A DNA stretch of 64,000 nucleotides from Crocosphaera chwakensis CCY0110 (GTDB lineage: Bacteria; Cyanobacteriota; Cyanobacteriia; Cyanobacteriales; Microcystaceae): positions 62,001 through 126,000 of the forward strand of contig NZ_AAXW01000013.1 in the NCBI RefSeq assembly GCF_000169335.1, given 5' to 3'. The position numbers and the translations under genes were made by a program. The notes below the pieces were generated by a model. The model was given only the letters and a program-made list of their open reading frames with translations. It was not told the DNA's origin and ran no database searches. Positions 43,667-52,616 of the stretch are shown one piece after another (positions within the stretch are counted from its first letter, which is position 1; every line of letters begins with the position of its first letter).

Positions 43667-44317
43667 ATGCCCCCTCAACTTCGAGTTTACGTTCCGGATC
43701 ATCCTTTAATTAAACATTGGCTAGGAGTCGCCCGTGATGTCAATACCCCTGGGGTGTTGTTTAAAACCGCTATGAGTGAGTTAGGGCGGTGGTTAACCTA
43801 CGAAGCCACCCGTTACTGGTTTCCTACCCTAGAAACCACTGTAAACAGTCCTCTAGCTGTTTGTAATGCGACGCTGATTAATCCTCAAGTCCCCATTGCC
43901 GTTATTCCTATTTTACGGGCAGGACTTTCCTTATTAGACGGGGCGCAAACGGTCTTACCGGTAGCGTCTATTTATCATTTAGGGTTAGTACGAGATGAGG
44001 AAACCTTAGAAAATAGTTGTTATTTGAATAAATTACCCGAAAAGTTTGCGCCTAATACCCAAATTATTATTTTAGAACCCATGTTAGCCACGGGAGGGTC
44101 AATTATGAGAGCAATGGAAGAAATTGCCCAACGAGAAGCGGATATTAGTTTAGTTCGCATTATTTCGGTGGTGGCCGCCCCCCCTGCTTTGCAACAATTG
44201 AATACACATTATCCCAGTTTGAACGTCTATACCGCTATTATTGATGAAGGGATTAATGAACAAGGTTACATTGTTCCTGGTTTGGGAGATGCAGGCGATC
44301 GCGCTTTTGGAACCTAG
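43667..44317 (+). CDS. upp: Uracil phosphoribosyltransferase
   Basis: 216 residues with the phosphoribosyltransferase fold: VIPILRAGLSLLDGA, and a PRPP-binding loop IIILEPMLATGGSIMRAMEE, where the typical acidic DPMLATGGS motif has Glu for the first Asp. The C-terminal IIDEGINEQGYIVPGLGDAGDR(AFGT) is the uracil-binding signature. It converts uracil and PRPP to UMP (pyrimidine salvage). Likely co-transcribed with the TPR gene, only 23 bp apart. Confidence 0.95.
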   Translation: MPPQLRVYVPDHPLIKHWLGVARDVNTPGVLFKTAMSELGRWLTYEATRYWFPTLETTVNSPLAVCNATLINPQVPIAVIPILRAGLSLLDGAQTVLPVASIYHLGLVRDEETLENSCYLNKLPEKFAPNTQIIILEPMLATGGSIMRAMEEIAQREADISLVRIISVVAAPPALQQLNTHYPSLNVYTAIIDEGINEQGYIVPGLGDAGDRAFGT

Positions 44318-44334
44318 TGCTGCTACGCGGAAGT

Positions 44335-44369
44335 CAAAAGTCAAAAGTCAAAAGGCAAAAGGCAAAAGT
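44335..44369 (+). repeat. AAAAGTC/AAAAGGC heptamer tandem repeat
   Basis: Three to four copies of a heptamer, AAAAGTC changing to AAAAGGC, follow upp. The same GGCAAAAG unit forms part of the dispersed repeats at 9243 and 12010 (as CTTTTGCC). Typical cyanobacterial STRR. Confidence 0.65.
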
Positions 44370-44495
44370 ATCGATTATTAAGGGTTTGAGCCTTTAGAAA
44401 TTGGTGGGTTATTTCAACCACGCTCGACCAGCATTATTTAACTAACATTAATCCTCAAAAAAATTACTAACAGATTAATATTCAGGTCAGTTCTT

Positions 44496-44795
44496 ATGAG
44501 TCAACGAGATGGGTTTGCAAGCGGATTTTTAACCGGAACAATTGTCGGTGGCATTGTCGGGGGAATCATCGGAGCAGTGGTTTCGTCTCGTCTTGATAAT
44601 AATGAAGAAGACGGCGATTCCTCTTTGTTCCAATCGGAGAAACGAGAAAAATTAACGTCTGAAGAAAGTATTGAAATGGCCCGTCATCGTCTAGAAGATA
44701 AAATTGCTCAACTTAATCATGCCATTGATGATGTTCGTCAACAACTTGGACCAATGGAAAAACATTCTCTAGAACAAGAAAGTTCTTCAGATTAG
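44496..44795 (+). CDS. Small membrane-anchored protein with glycine zipper
   Basis: 99 residues. The N-terminal helix (about 8-30) is a glycine-zipper membrane segment (GFLTGTIVGGIVGGIIGAVV), like YtxH-type proteins. The remainder is a soluble, mostly helical tail (ARHRLEDKIAQLNHAIDDVR). Common small cyanobacterial protein; function unknown. It has its own terminator, so is monocistronic. Confidence 0.7.
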   Translation: MSQRDGFASGFLTGTIVGGIVGGIIGAVVSSRLDNNEEDGDSSLFQSEKREKLTSEESIEMARHRLEDKIAQLNHAIDDVRQQLGPMEKHSLEQESSSD

Positions 44796-44881
44796 TTTTT
44801 TTAAGGGAACGGGGAATAGGGAACAGGGAACAGCGATCAATCATTCATAACTGGTAACTGATAATCATCATCAATATTTAC

Positions 44882-44916
44882 TTAGGTCATCGATTTGTCA
44901 GAGATTGATGACCTAA
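44882..44916 (+). terminator. Hairpin terminator upstream of the futA region
   Basis: TTAGGTCATC and GATGACCTAA form a perfect 10-bp stem followed by ATTTTATTATCT. It ends the 44496-44795 gene. Confidence 0.75.
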
Positions 44917-45016
44917 ATTTTATTATCTCTAAATTTTCCGAAACACAATAGATAAAGGTCATTTTAGGCATTATCAATGCCTCATAGTCTCGGCGTTAAG
45001 GAAAAATTTTTCTTTA

Positions 45017-45035
45017 ATTATCAATAATAATTATC
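45017..45035. promoter_or_regulatory. Fur-box-like site upstream of futA
   Basis: ATTATCAATAATAATTATC matches 13 of 19 positions of the GATAATGATAATCATTATC Fur consensus (counted by eye). It lies about 70 bp upstream of an iron-binding protein gene. Weaker than the site at 46260. Confidence 0.55.
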
Positions 45036-45089
45036 AATAGTGCTACAATACGTCAGGCGAATAATAAGAATCTATCTAATCTATTGACT

Positions 45090-46187
45090 GTGAGTAAGTT
45101 ATCGAGACGACTATTTTTAAGTGGAAGTACCGCTCTCACCGTTGTGGGAGTCAGCCAACTGATGACCAGTTGCGGTAATAACAACAACAATAATGCCCCG
45201 GATAATACGTCAAGTTCACCTGCAACCGAAACCACAGGAGAAGTCAACCTTTATTCTTCTCGTCACTACAACACAGATACAGAGTTGTACGAAGGGTTTA
45301 CCCAAGAAACTGGCATTAAAGTTAACCTGGTTGAAGGGAGTGCAGACGAACTAATCGAACGCATTAAAAGCGAAGGGGACAACACCCAAGCGGATATTTT
45401 AATGACTGTTGACGTAGCAAGACTGTGGCGGGCCGAAGAAGCTGGTATTTTTGCCCCTACCACTTCAGCCATTTTAGAAGAGAGAATTCCTGCATCGTTG
45501 CGTAACCCAGAGGGGTTATGGTTCGGGTTTACCAAACGGGCTAGGGTGATCATGTATAACCAAGATAAGGTGAATCCTGAAGAATTATCCACCTATGAAG
45601 ACCTAGCCGACCCAAAATGGAAGGGTAGAATTATTATTCGTCCTTCTAGCAATATTTATAATCAATCTTTGGTCGCTTCCTTAATTGAAGCCCACGGTGA
45701 AGAACAGACCGAAGAATGGGTTAAAGGGTTTGTGGCCAACTTTGCTAGGGAACCTCAAAGTAATGATACTGGACAGATTAAAGATGTGGCTGCAGGAGTG
45801 GGGGATATTACCCTAGCTAATACCTATTATCTTGCTCGTATGGCCAAAGACGAAGATCCGGCTACGAAAGAAGTAATCGAAAAAGTAAAAATCTTTTTCC
45901 CCAACCAAGACGGAAGAGGGGCCCACGTCAATATTAGTGGTGCCGGAGTGGTTAAAAATGCCCCTAACCCTGAAAACGCGGTTAAATTCTTGGAATATTT
46001 AAGCACCGATACTGCACAAGAATTTTTTGCTAAGGGTAACAATGAATATCCCGTAGTCGAAGGCGTAAGCGTTGATCCAGTCTTAGACAGTTTTGGTTCC
46101 TTTAAAGCAGATGATACGAATATCGCTGCCTTTGGTCCCAATTTAGCGGATGCTGTCCAGGTGATGAACCGAGGAGGTTGGAAGTAG
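45090..46187 (+). CDS. futA: Fe(III) ABC transporter substrate-binding protein FutA
   Basis: 365 residues from a GTG at 45090, or 367 from a TTG at 45084; no ATG is available. The N-terminus has a twin-arginine motif SRRLFLSG and a lipobox-like MTSCG, so the protein is Tat-exported and perhaps lipidated. An Asn-rich linker precedes the binding-protein core (VNLYSSRHYNTDTELYEGF, then IKVNLVEGSADELIERIK). Tyr residues such as in NTYYLAR supply Fe(III) ligands in FutA relatives. It collects ferric iron for FutB/FutC, which are not encoded here. A Fur-like site upstream supports iron control. Confidence 0.93.
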   Translation: MSKLSRRLFLSGSTALTVVGVSQLMTSCGNNNNNNAPDNTSSSPATETTGEVNLYSSRHYNTDTELYEGFTQETGIKVNLVEGSADELIERIKSEGDNTQADILMTVDVARLWRAEEAGIFAPTTSAILEERIPASLRNPEGLWFGFTKRARVIMYNQDKVNPEELSTYEDLADPKWKGRIIIRPSSNIYNQSLVASLIEAHGEEQTEEWVKGFVANFAREPQSNDTGQIKDVAAGVGDITLANTYYLARMAKDEDPATKEVIEKVKIFFPNQDGRGAHVNISGAGVVKNAPNPENAVKFLEYLSTDTAQEFFAKGNNEYPVVEGVSVDPVLDSFGSFKADDTNIAAFGPNLADAVQVMNRGGWK

Positions 46188-46200
46188 GAGATAACTCTTG

Positions 46201-46227
46201 TAGGGGCTTAATATTATTAAGTCCCTA
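46201..46227 (+). terminator. Hairpin downstream of futA
   Basis: TAGGGGCTTAAT and ATTAAGTCCCTA form a 12-bp stem with one mismatch and a 3-nt loop, 14 bp after the futA stop. No T-run follows, so it may stabilise the 3' end as much as terminate. Confidence 0.6.
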
Positions 46228-46259
46228 TCGACGGCTAACCCCTCTCAAAGATACATGAT

Positions 46260-46278
46260 TAAAATAATAATCATTATC
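46260..46278. promoter_or_regulatory. Fur box upstream of the porin gene
   Basis: TAAAATAATAATCATTATC matches 16 of 19 positions of the Fur consensus GATAATGATAATCATTATC. It lies 27 bp before the porin start, so Fur binding would block transcription or initiation. Confidence 0.75.
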
Positions 46279-46304
46279 AATTTTTAACTGGTGTGAGGAA
46301 TGAA

Positions 46305-48056
46305 ATGATTAACCGCTTTTTTTTATTGAATCCTATAATCCTAGGGTTAGGAATGATTTTGTTTTCTGCATCCACAACTCAAGCGTTACCACAGCAAGAC
46401 TCAGCTTTTAGGGAGTCCCGTGATGATTTTTTCCGTCGTCAAGGAACTATTTCCCTAGAAGAAAAAGAAACCTCACCCCTTCCTAAACTACCAACACCCG
46501 ATCGCAATTTTCAGTTAAGACAGTCAAGGGATGGCTTTTTAAACCCGGCTAGTCGTCGTCAAAGTTCCATGTCGCAAGTAACCAGTGTTTCAGAATTACA
46601 AGATATTTCCCCTACCGACTGGGCTTATGAAGCGTTACGGGGACTGGTAGAACGGTATGGCTGTATTGTGGGGTATCCAGACCGTACTTTTCGAGGCAAT
46701 AGAGCCTTATCCCGTTACGAGTTTGCTGCTGGCTTAAATGCCTGTATGAATACTATAGAACGATTAATCCAGGAAAATGTTGCCGTTTTACGGGAAGACA
46801 TCGAAAAATTGAAACGGTTGGCACAGGAATTTGAACAAGAATTAATCGCTTTGGGTGCAAGGCTGAGCAATTTAGAGGAACGGGTCGCTTATCTTGAAGA
46901 TCATCAATTTTCCACCACCACTAAACTAACTGGGGAGTTTGTTGTTGGTTTAACCGGTATTACCAGTGGAGAAAGAGACGGAGGCAGCGAAGAAATTAAC
47001 AAAGTGACTAACTTCGGTTACAGGGGACGACTGGAATTAAATACCACATTTGACGGCAATGATTTACTCTACACCCGTCTGGCAACTGGTACTGTACCCG
47101 CCTATTCTGACATCACAGGGACGTTTGAAGGGGAATTAGGCTTTTCCCAACCTGACGGGAGCGATCTTGCCGTAGAACTGATTATTTACGAGTTTGACCT
47201 AGCAGAGAATATCAGAATGTTCGTTGAACCGGTTGGCGGTGCGTTTGATGACTTTGTACCAACAGTGAACTTTTTAGACGGTGACGGGGCATTTGGTGCC
47301 ATTTCTGCGTTTGGTAGTCGTAATCCTCTCTATTATATGGGTGAAGGTCCAGGAATTGGCTTCCAGGGTCGTTTATTTGAGGTGTTTGAGTGGAGTGGGG
47401 GTTATTTAGCAACAGATGGTAATGATCCTTCTTTGGGTGCAGGGATGTTTAATGGTCCTTATGGGTTAATAGGACAGTTTGCCTATGAACCCAGTGATAG
47501 GTTAAAAGTCGCGTTTACCTATGTTCATGGCTACAATAATCTTGATTCGGGAACAGGAACCCTTCGCTCCAATTTTCAAACCTTTGTTGAAGAAGAATTT
47601 GAACAGTCGGTTAATACGGTTAATAATTCCTACGGGATGGAATTTACTTGGCGTATTTTTGACAAGTTTGTGTTAGGAGGTTGGGGCGGTTTTACAAGTA
47701 CGAGAACCCTCGGACCTATTGATATCGGGGAAGAGTTTGATGTTATCCAACGGGGTAAGTTAGATATTTGGAATTGGGCGGTAACTTTAGCCTTTCCTGA
47801 TGCGTTTAAAGAGGGAGATACGGGAGCAATTATTGTCGGTATGGAACCTTGGGTTTCTAAGGCCGATATTAATTTTCCTGATGATTTAAGAAGAACGGAT
47901 CAAGATAGTTCTTTTCATATTGAAGCAATTTATCAATATCCTATCAATGACAACATCGCAATTACCCCTGGAATTATTGTTATTACTGAGCCTGATTTTG
48001 ATGATCGAAATGAGGCTTTAGTGATTGGGACAATTCGTACCACATTTACCTTTTAA
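46305..48056 (+). CDS. Iron-uptake-type outer-membrane porin (SLH + OprB)
   Basis: 583 residues from the ATG at 46305, preferred over a GTG at 46293 because GAGG then lies in the ribosome-site position. A signal peptide covers about 1-27 (cleavage after TQA). An SLH domain (about 100-160, DISPTDWAYEALRGLVERYG, YPDRTFRGNRALSRYEFA) anchors to peptidoglycan. A coiled coil (about 165-205) and a long OprB-type beta-barrel ending in aromatic TFTF follow. Cyanobacterial porins of this type admit inorganic iron. The preceding Fur box and FutA neighbour support that role. Confidence 0.92.
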   Translation: MINRFFLLNPIILGLGMILFSASTTQALPQQDSAFRESRDDFFRRQGTISLEEKETSPLPKLPTPDRNFQLRQSRDGFLNPASRRQSSMSQVTSVSELQDISPTDWAYEALRGLVERYGCIVGYPDRTFRGNRALSRYEFAAGLNACMNTIERLIQENVAVLREDIEKLKRLAQEFEQELIALGARLSNLEERVAYLEDHQFSTTTKLTGEFVVGLTGITSGERDGGSEEINKVTNFGYRGRLELNTTFDGNDLLYTRLATGTVPAYSDITGTFEGELGFSQPDGSDLAVELIIYEFDLAENIRMFVEPVGGAFDDFVPTVNFLDGDGAFGAISAFGSRNPLYYMGEGPGIGFQGRLFEVFEWSGGYLATDGNDPSLGAGMFNGPYGLIGQFAYEPSDRLKVAFTYVHGYNNLDSGTGTLRSNFQTFVEEEFEQSVNTVNNSYGMEFTWRIFDKFVLGGWGGFTSTRTLGPIDIGEEFDVIQRGKLDIWNWAVTLAFPDAFKEGDTGAIIVGMEPWVSKADINFPDDLRRTDQDSSFHIEAIYQYPINDNIAITPGIIVITEPDFDDRNEALVIGTIRTTFTF

Positions 48057-48184
48057 TAGCTTAGGAGTGTCATACAAAATGAATTCATCTTAGTTTATCA
48101 ATCTAAAAATGAACGTCTTGAAAATAGAGGGAATTTATAAATTCTCTCTAAACCTAAAAATCAACCCTTTTCTCAGGATAAACA

Positions 48185-48433
48185 ATGAACAAAATTGTGA
48201 GAACTTATTTAAGAGAACTGCCAGTCGGTGCCATTGGTTATATCGTTGGATATGACAAAGTTTTTAAAGGCTATCAAGGTAAATTGTTAGCGATGGGATT
48301 GACTCCAGGTACTCAATTTATTGTCATTCGTCAAGCTTCAAAAGATTGGCCAATTATCCTAGAGGTGAAGGGAAATTTAATTAAACTAACTCAACCTGAA
48401 GCTGATGCTTTATGTATTGAAGAAGAAGAGTAA
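48185..48433 (+). CDS. feoA: FeoA-domain protein
   Basis: 82 residues forming a single SH3-like FeoA domain: LRELPVGAIGYIVGY, YQGKLLAMGLTPGTQFIVI, and ILEVKGNLIKLTQPEADAL. In most bacteria FeoA partners with the ferrous transporter FeoB, but no feoB is in this window. The next gene, a multicopper oxidase, starts 2 bp after the stop, so the two are co-transcribed, tying FeoA to ferrous oxidation or iron handling. Confidence 0.85.
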   Translation: MNKIVRTYLRELPVGAIGYIVGYDKVFKGYQGKLLAMGLTPGTQFIVIRQASKDWPIILEVKGNLIKLTQPEADALCIEEEE

Positions 48434-48435
48434 TT

Positions 48436-49446
48436 ATGTCACAAGTTTCACCAAATTTACCGTTTAATTCGTTGAGCCGTCGCCAAATTTTGCAAGGGTC
48501 ATTAACTTTATTGGGACTGGGTTTGGCAGGAGGTACTATCGGATTAAGACATCTATCTAATCAATTTAATTCTACAGTTAAAATTCCTGAAATTAAATTT
48601 AATAATAATCCTATTTTAGATAATCCGTTTAACCCCATGACCATCCTTAGAGAGTTTGATCATGGCACAGTTAAACAGGAAAATGGGCAACCGATTCGAG
48701 AATTTGAAGTGACGGCAAAAAGTAGTTTATTTCATCTTAATAGTACCCTTAATTTTATAACTTGGAATCTTAATGATCGCGTTCCAGGCCCTACGTTAAG
48801 AGCGAAAGAAGGGGAAAAAATTCGCATTATTTTTCATAACGAAGATGGACATTCCCATACCCTACATTTTCATGGGACGCATCCATCAGAAATGGACGGA
48901 GTAACCCCCATTCGTCACGGCAAAACTGCCATTTATGAATTTGAAGCTAAACCCTTTGGAGTGCATCTTTATCATTGTCATGTTGCTCCTGTTACTCGCC
49001 ACATTAGTAAGGGTTTATATGGAATGTTTATTGTTGATCCTCCTTCTCCTCGTCCCCCGGCTGATGAAATGGTTATGGTATTAGGAGGATATGATATTAA
49101 TAACCAACAGAAAAATGATGTTTATGCGTTTAATGGGATACCTAATTATTATCGGGATTATCCCATTCCTATCTATAAAAATCAATTAATTCGACTCTAT
49201 ATTTTGAATATGATTGAATTTGATCCTGTGGCAACGTTTCATATTCATGGCAATATGTTTAAGGTGTATAGAACGGGACGAACCTTAACCCCTGATGAGG
49301 AAACAGATATGATTACAATGGGAACAGCAGAACGTCATATTTTAGAATTTTCTTATCAGTATCCTGGAGAATTTATGTTTCATCCTCACCAAGATATCAT
49401 CGCAGAATATGGGGCTTTAGGAAAATTTAATGTTGTTGAAAGCTAA
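48436..49446 (+). CDS. Tat-exported two-domain multicopper oxidase
   Basis: 336 residues. A twin-arginine signal (SRRQILQG, about 15-45) indicates export of a folded, copper-loaded protein. Two cupredoxin domains carry copper motifs: HTLHFHG, then YHCHVAPVTRHISKGLYGMF (type 1 Cys, His, Met plus type 2/3 His), HIHGN and HPHQ. The two-domain size resembles NirK/two-domain laccases. Position after feoA and before a periplasmic lipoprotein suggests a ferroxidase in iron uptake. Nitrite reductase or laccase activity are alternatives. Confidence 0.88.
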   Translation: MSQVSPNLPFNSLSRRQILQGSLTLLGLGLAGGTIGLRHLSNQFNSTVKIPEIKFNNNPILDNPFNPMTILREFDHGTVKQENGQPIREFEVTAKSSLFHLNSTLNFITWNLNDRVPGPTLRAKEGEKIRIIFHNEDGHSHTLHFHGTHPSEMDGVTPIRHGKTAIYEFEAKPFGVHLYHCHVAPVTRHISKGLYGMFIVDPPSPRPPADEMVMVLGGYDINNQQKNDVYAFNGIPNYYRDYPIPIYKNQLIRLYILNMIEFDPVATFHIHGNMFKVYRTGRTLTPDEETDMITMGTAERHILEFSYQYPGEFMFHPHQDIIAEYGALGKFNVVES

Positions 49447-49498
49447 GTTATATATAATTAAAAAAATAAGTAAATTAGGAAATAAAAAAGGAGTAAAA

Positions 49499-50269
49499 AT
49501 GAAGAAACTAAGTTATTTGTCTTCTTTACTATTAGTGCCTTTTGCTGTTACTTTAACCAGTTGTAGCACTCCTTCACAAAATCAAGATACTGCTCAAACT
49601 TCTTCACCGGAAGTTGTCGAAACAAAAGCAGAAAGTGGAGACACAGATTACTTAACCAGCTTAGGGTTAATGAAAGGCCATTTAATGGTCGCTCAACAAT
49701 TAATTGAACAGGGAAAATATGAAGAAGCAGAACCCCATGTCGGTCATCCCGTAGAAGAATTATATGGTACGATTGAATCCGAATTAAATAAACGCAATGT
49801 CACTGATTTTAAAATGACTTTAAATCAGTTTCATGATGGGATTAAAACCAATCCTAAATCTGAGCAAATGAAAGAATTATATAAAAATTCCATGACAGCG
49901 ATAGATCAAGCGATCGCAGCCGTTCCTACAGAAAAATTACAATCTCCCGAAACAGTTTTACCTGTGATTAATGGACTTTTATCTACCGCAAATGCAGAAT
50001 ATCAAGCAGCGATCGCAAACAATAAATTTGTAGAATTAATTGAATATCAAGATTCGATGGGATTTGTTGCTTATGCAGAGGAACTTTATCAACCCATTAC
50101 TGATACCATGAGTCAACAATATCCCGAAAAACACGAAATCATCACTACAAGTTTAGAAAAATTAAAAACAGCTTGGCCTTCGGTTAATGCACCAGAAACT
50201 CCTGTAATGTCCCCTGAAAAAGTGGATGAATTAGTGACAAAAATTCAAGAAAGTAGTACACTACAATAG
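49499..50269 (+). CDS. Periplasmic lipoprotein of an iron-oxidase cluster
   Basis: 256 residues from the ATG at 49499, with AAGGAG just upstream. A lipoprotein signal ends TLTSCS. The mature part is helical: TSLGLMKGHLMVAQQLIEQG, EAEPHVGHPVEELYGTIE, with several His and Glu residues (GHLMVAQ, HVGHPVEE). The helical His/Glu arrangement recalls the M75/EfeO (imelysin-like) iron-binding proteins, but this is a weak impression and no HxxE motif is decisive. The gene follows the multicopper oxidase after 52 bp, so both probably serve one uptake pathway. Confidence 0.65.
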   Translation: MKKLSYLSSLLLVPFAVTLTSCSTPSQNQDTAQTSSPEVVETKAESGDTDYLTSLGLMKGHLMVAQQLIEQGKYEEAEPHVGHPVEELYGTIESELNKRNVTDFKMTLNQFHDGIKTNPKSEQMKELYKNSMTAIDQAIAAVPTEKLQSPETVLPVINGLLSTANAEYQAAIANNKFVELIEYQDSMGFVAYAEELYQPITDTMSQQYPEKHEIITTSLEKLKTAWPSVNAPETPVMSPEKVDELVTKIQESSTLQ

Positions 50270-50305
50270 AATTTAGGATGATCTGTTGACCTAACCTAAG
50301 TAGAT

Positions 50306-50348
50306 TGATACAGCTTAATTATTGATTAATAAGCTATAAGCTGTATCA
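50306..50348. terminator. Bidirectional terminator between convergent genes
   Basis: TGATACAGCTTA and TAAGCTGTATCA are a perfect 12-bp inverted repeat with a 19-nt loop, followed by GTTT. It separates the lipoprotein gene (stop 50269) from the minus-strand gene ending at 50363. Confidence 0.75.
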
Positions 50349-50362
50349 GTTTACGAGAAAAA

Positions 50363-50737
50363 TCAATGGTTCATACAGCTACCATCTTCTTTATGAGGAG
50401 TTGGTTCTAACGTTGTAATATTACCCTTGATCACTCCCTGAATAGCTGCTAAAGGCTCAGTTTCTGAAGTAATATAAACAGTAATGCCACGGCGACTTAA
50501 ACGCTCTTTTAAGCCAACTCCAGCCTCTCCCGTAATTAATATACTATGGTCTAACGGATGAGGGGTGATATCATCTTCGTGGAGATCGTGAAAAGTGGGT
50601 TGAGTCTCAGGCACTTCTAACTTTTCGAGTAACGTGGGTTCAACTTCTTTAGTCGCTTCATAAACTAAAAACTTCCGAGCGCGACCGGTTTTCCCTGTAA
50701 TGGTCTGAAAATCATCACTCACAAGGGCAAACTTCAT
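50363..50737 (-). CDS. NifX/NifB-type iron-molybdenum cofactor-binding domain protein
   Basis: 124 residues beginning MKFALVSDDFQTITGKTGRARKFLVYEA, with a dinitrogenase cofactor-binding (RNase H-like) fold: DHSILITGEAGVGLKERLSRRGITVY. No nif genes are near, so it is probably a stand-alone metal-cluster carrier rather than part of the nitrogenase operon. A C-terminal KEDGSCMNH supplies Cys and His. The iron-region setting suggests a role in iron or cluster handling. Confidence 0.8.
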   Translation of the reverse strand: MKFALVSDDFQTITGKTGRARKFLVYEATKEVEPTLLEKLEVPETQPTFHDLHEDDITPHPLDHSILITGEAGVGLKERLSRRGITVYITSETEPLAAIQGVIKGNITTLEPTPHKEDGSCMNH

Positions 50738-50967
50738 GGTTAATTTCCTTATTTTCTAGTCTGATTTTAGTTTAGAAATACTAACATGGCATAGTTTGGA
50801 AACCGTTAAAAATATAATAAAAAATTAATAGAGACATTAAGTTACTTGGAAAAAAAGGAACAGGGAACAGTGGTTTTTTGTAATGATCACTGTTGAAGAA
50901 TTAATATTTTTTAATCTTTGTTATTATTACAAGTAATAAATTAAAACAAATATTATCCTTTCTACAT

Positions 50968-51912
50968 ATGCAAAGCAATCAACTATCTGTGAGAAACATT
51001 CATCTTCCTAGTTTGGGTATTGGTACATGGGCTTGGGGTGATAGTTTATTTTGGGGTTATGGCTCTAATTATGGCGAAAAAGAGGTACAAGAAGCCTTTA
51101 ACGCAGCAGTGACCGCCGGTGCAACCTTTTTTGACACAGCAGAAGTGTATGGGTTAGGAGACTCAGAAAAACTCATCGGTAAATTTCTTAAACAAGCCAG
51201 TCAACCGGTACAAATAGCCAGCAAATACTTTCCCTTACCCTGGCGTTTTAATGAGGATGCTGTGGAGGATGCGTTAACCGCAAGTTTGGATAGATTAGGG
51301 GTTGAACAAATTGCACTCTATCAAGTCCATTCACCCTTTGACTTTTTTATGGGTAAAGATACCCTGATGAAAGCATTAGCAACCGAAGTAAAAAAAGGTC
51401 GTATTTTAACCGTTGGTGTTAGTAATTATTCTGCTGATCAAATGCAACAAGCTTATGATTATTTAGCCAAGTATGATGTTCCTTTGGCAGTTAATCAAGT
51501 GCGTTATTCTTTATTAACTCGAACCATTGAAGAAAATGGGATCTTAGCTAAAGCCCGTGAGTTAGGAATAACTATCTTAGCTTATAGTCCTTTAGATCAA
51601 GGATTATTAACCGGAAAATATACCCCAGAAAAACGAGACGTTACAGGGGCAAGAAAACTTGATCCAAAATTTTCTAGTTCTGGTTTAAAGAAAATTGAAC
51701 CCATTATTAATCAATTAAAACAGTTGGGAGAAAAATATAATAAAACCCCTGCTCAAGTTGCTTTAAATTGGTTAATTGCACAAGATAATGTTATTCCTAT
51801 TCCTGGGGCAAAAAATGCCAAACAAGCACAAGATAATGCCGGTGCAATGGGTTGGTTACTGAGTGATGAAGATGTTAAACAATTGAGTTTACTGAGTAAT
51901 CAACAATCATGA
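50968..51912 (+). CDS. Aldo/keto reductase
   Basis: 314 residues of the (beta/alpha)8 aldo-keto reductase fold. The tetrad is visible: Asp in FFDTAEVYG, Tyr within it, Lys in QIASKYFPL and His in LYQVHSPFD. The NADPH site is indicated by IPIPGAKNAKQAQDNAGAM. Cytoplasmic; oxidises or reduces aldehydes, ketones or sugars. Its stop overlaps the ATG of the next gene by 4 bases (ATGA), so the two are an operon. Confidence 0.92.
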   Translation: MQSNQLSVRNIHLPSLGIGTWAWGDSLFWGYGSNYGEKEVQEAFNAAVTAGATFFDTAEVYGLGDSEKLIGKFLKQASQPVQIASKYFPLPWRFNEDAVEDALTASLDRLGVEQIALYQVHSPFDFFMGKDTLMKALATEVKKGRILTVGVSNYSADQMQQAYDYLAKYDVPLAVNQVRYSLLTRTIEENGILAKARELGITILAYSPLDQGLLTGKYTPEKRDVTGARKLDPKFSSSGLKKIEPIINQLKQLGEKYNKTPAQVALNWLIAQDNVIPIPGAKNAKQAQDNAGAMGWLLSDEDVKQLSLLSNQQS

Positions 51913-52616
51913 AATCCGTTGAGTTATTATTGGGTTTCTGTCTTTTCTTTTCAAGCTTAAACCCTATTCTTGTGCAAGCAAAACCTTTAACCACTATTAT
52001 TGCACAAAGCGATCGCACAAAACGCATTCAATTTGATCGGGGGGAGATTTCAACCACTGTTGAAGATGCTGTTATTAGAGGAACCAGAGATATTTATTTA
52101 TTAGGAGCGAATGCCCCGCAAATCATGACCGTTTCTTTAACATCTTTAGAAAATAATGCTGTTTTTAATTTAGTTTCTCCTAATAATATCATTCTTAAAA
52201 AAGAGGTTACCCATACTAATCTTATTTTACCTGCAAATGGAGATTATAAAATTATTGTCGGGGGAATAAGAGGCAATGCAACTTATAATTTATATGTTGA
52301 AATTTATGATGTTGTTAGCACTCAAACGGTAAAGACTGAAAATTATAAGATTATTCTTCGTTCTAATTGTATAGAAGGGGCAGTAACTTGTAATCATGTC
52401 TCCTACGAAGGGATTAATGTTAATACAGGAGACAGCATACAATTAGCAGGGAAAACCATTCATACCACTTGTGCTGATGGTCTTACCCCTTGTCGGTTTT
52501 TGGGTTATAAATTTGTTAATGGTGATTATGTTTATTTTGTGCAAAGTGATGGTTCACTGCTAGTTTACCAAGAAAATGAATTAATTTTACAAGAGGAGGG
52601 AACTTCGCAAAATTAA
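51909..52616 (+). CDS. Exported protein of unknown function
   Basis: 235 residues with a signal peptide (about 1-24, LLLGFCLFFSSLNPILVQA). The mature part is beta-rich, with an N-terminal adhesin/PPC-like region around YLLGANAPQIMTVSLTS, LPANGDYKIIVGG, then a C-terminal domain with four Cys (NCIEGAVTCNHV; TCADGLTPCRF), probably two disulfides. It starts within the aldo/keto reductase stop (ATGA overlap). No known family; a periplasmic or cell-surface role is inferred. Confidence 0.7.
   Translation: MKSVELLLGFCLFFSSLNPILVQAKPLTTIIAQSDRTKRIQFDRGEISTTVEDAVIRGTRDIYLLGANAPQIMTVSLTSLENNAVFNLVSPNNIILKKEVTHTNLILPANGDYKIIVGGIRGNATYNLYVEIYDVVSTQTVKTENYKIILRSNCIEGAVTCNHVSYEGINVNTGDSIQLAGKTIHTTCADGLTPCRFLGYKFVNGDYVYFVQSDGSLLVYQENELILQEEGTSQN

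Noticed and set aside
50363..50737. NifX-like protein as evidence for a nitrogenase cluster
   Set aside because: No nif, fdx or mod genes lie nearby; a stand-alone member is more likely.
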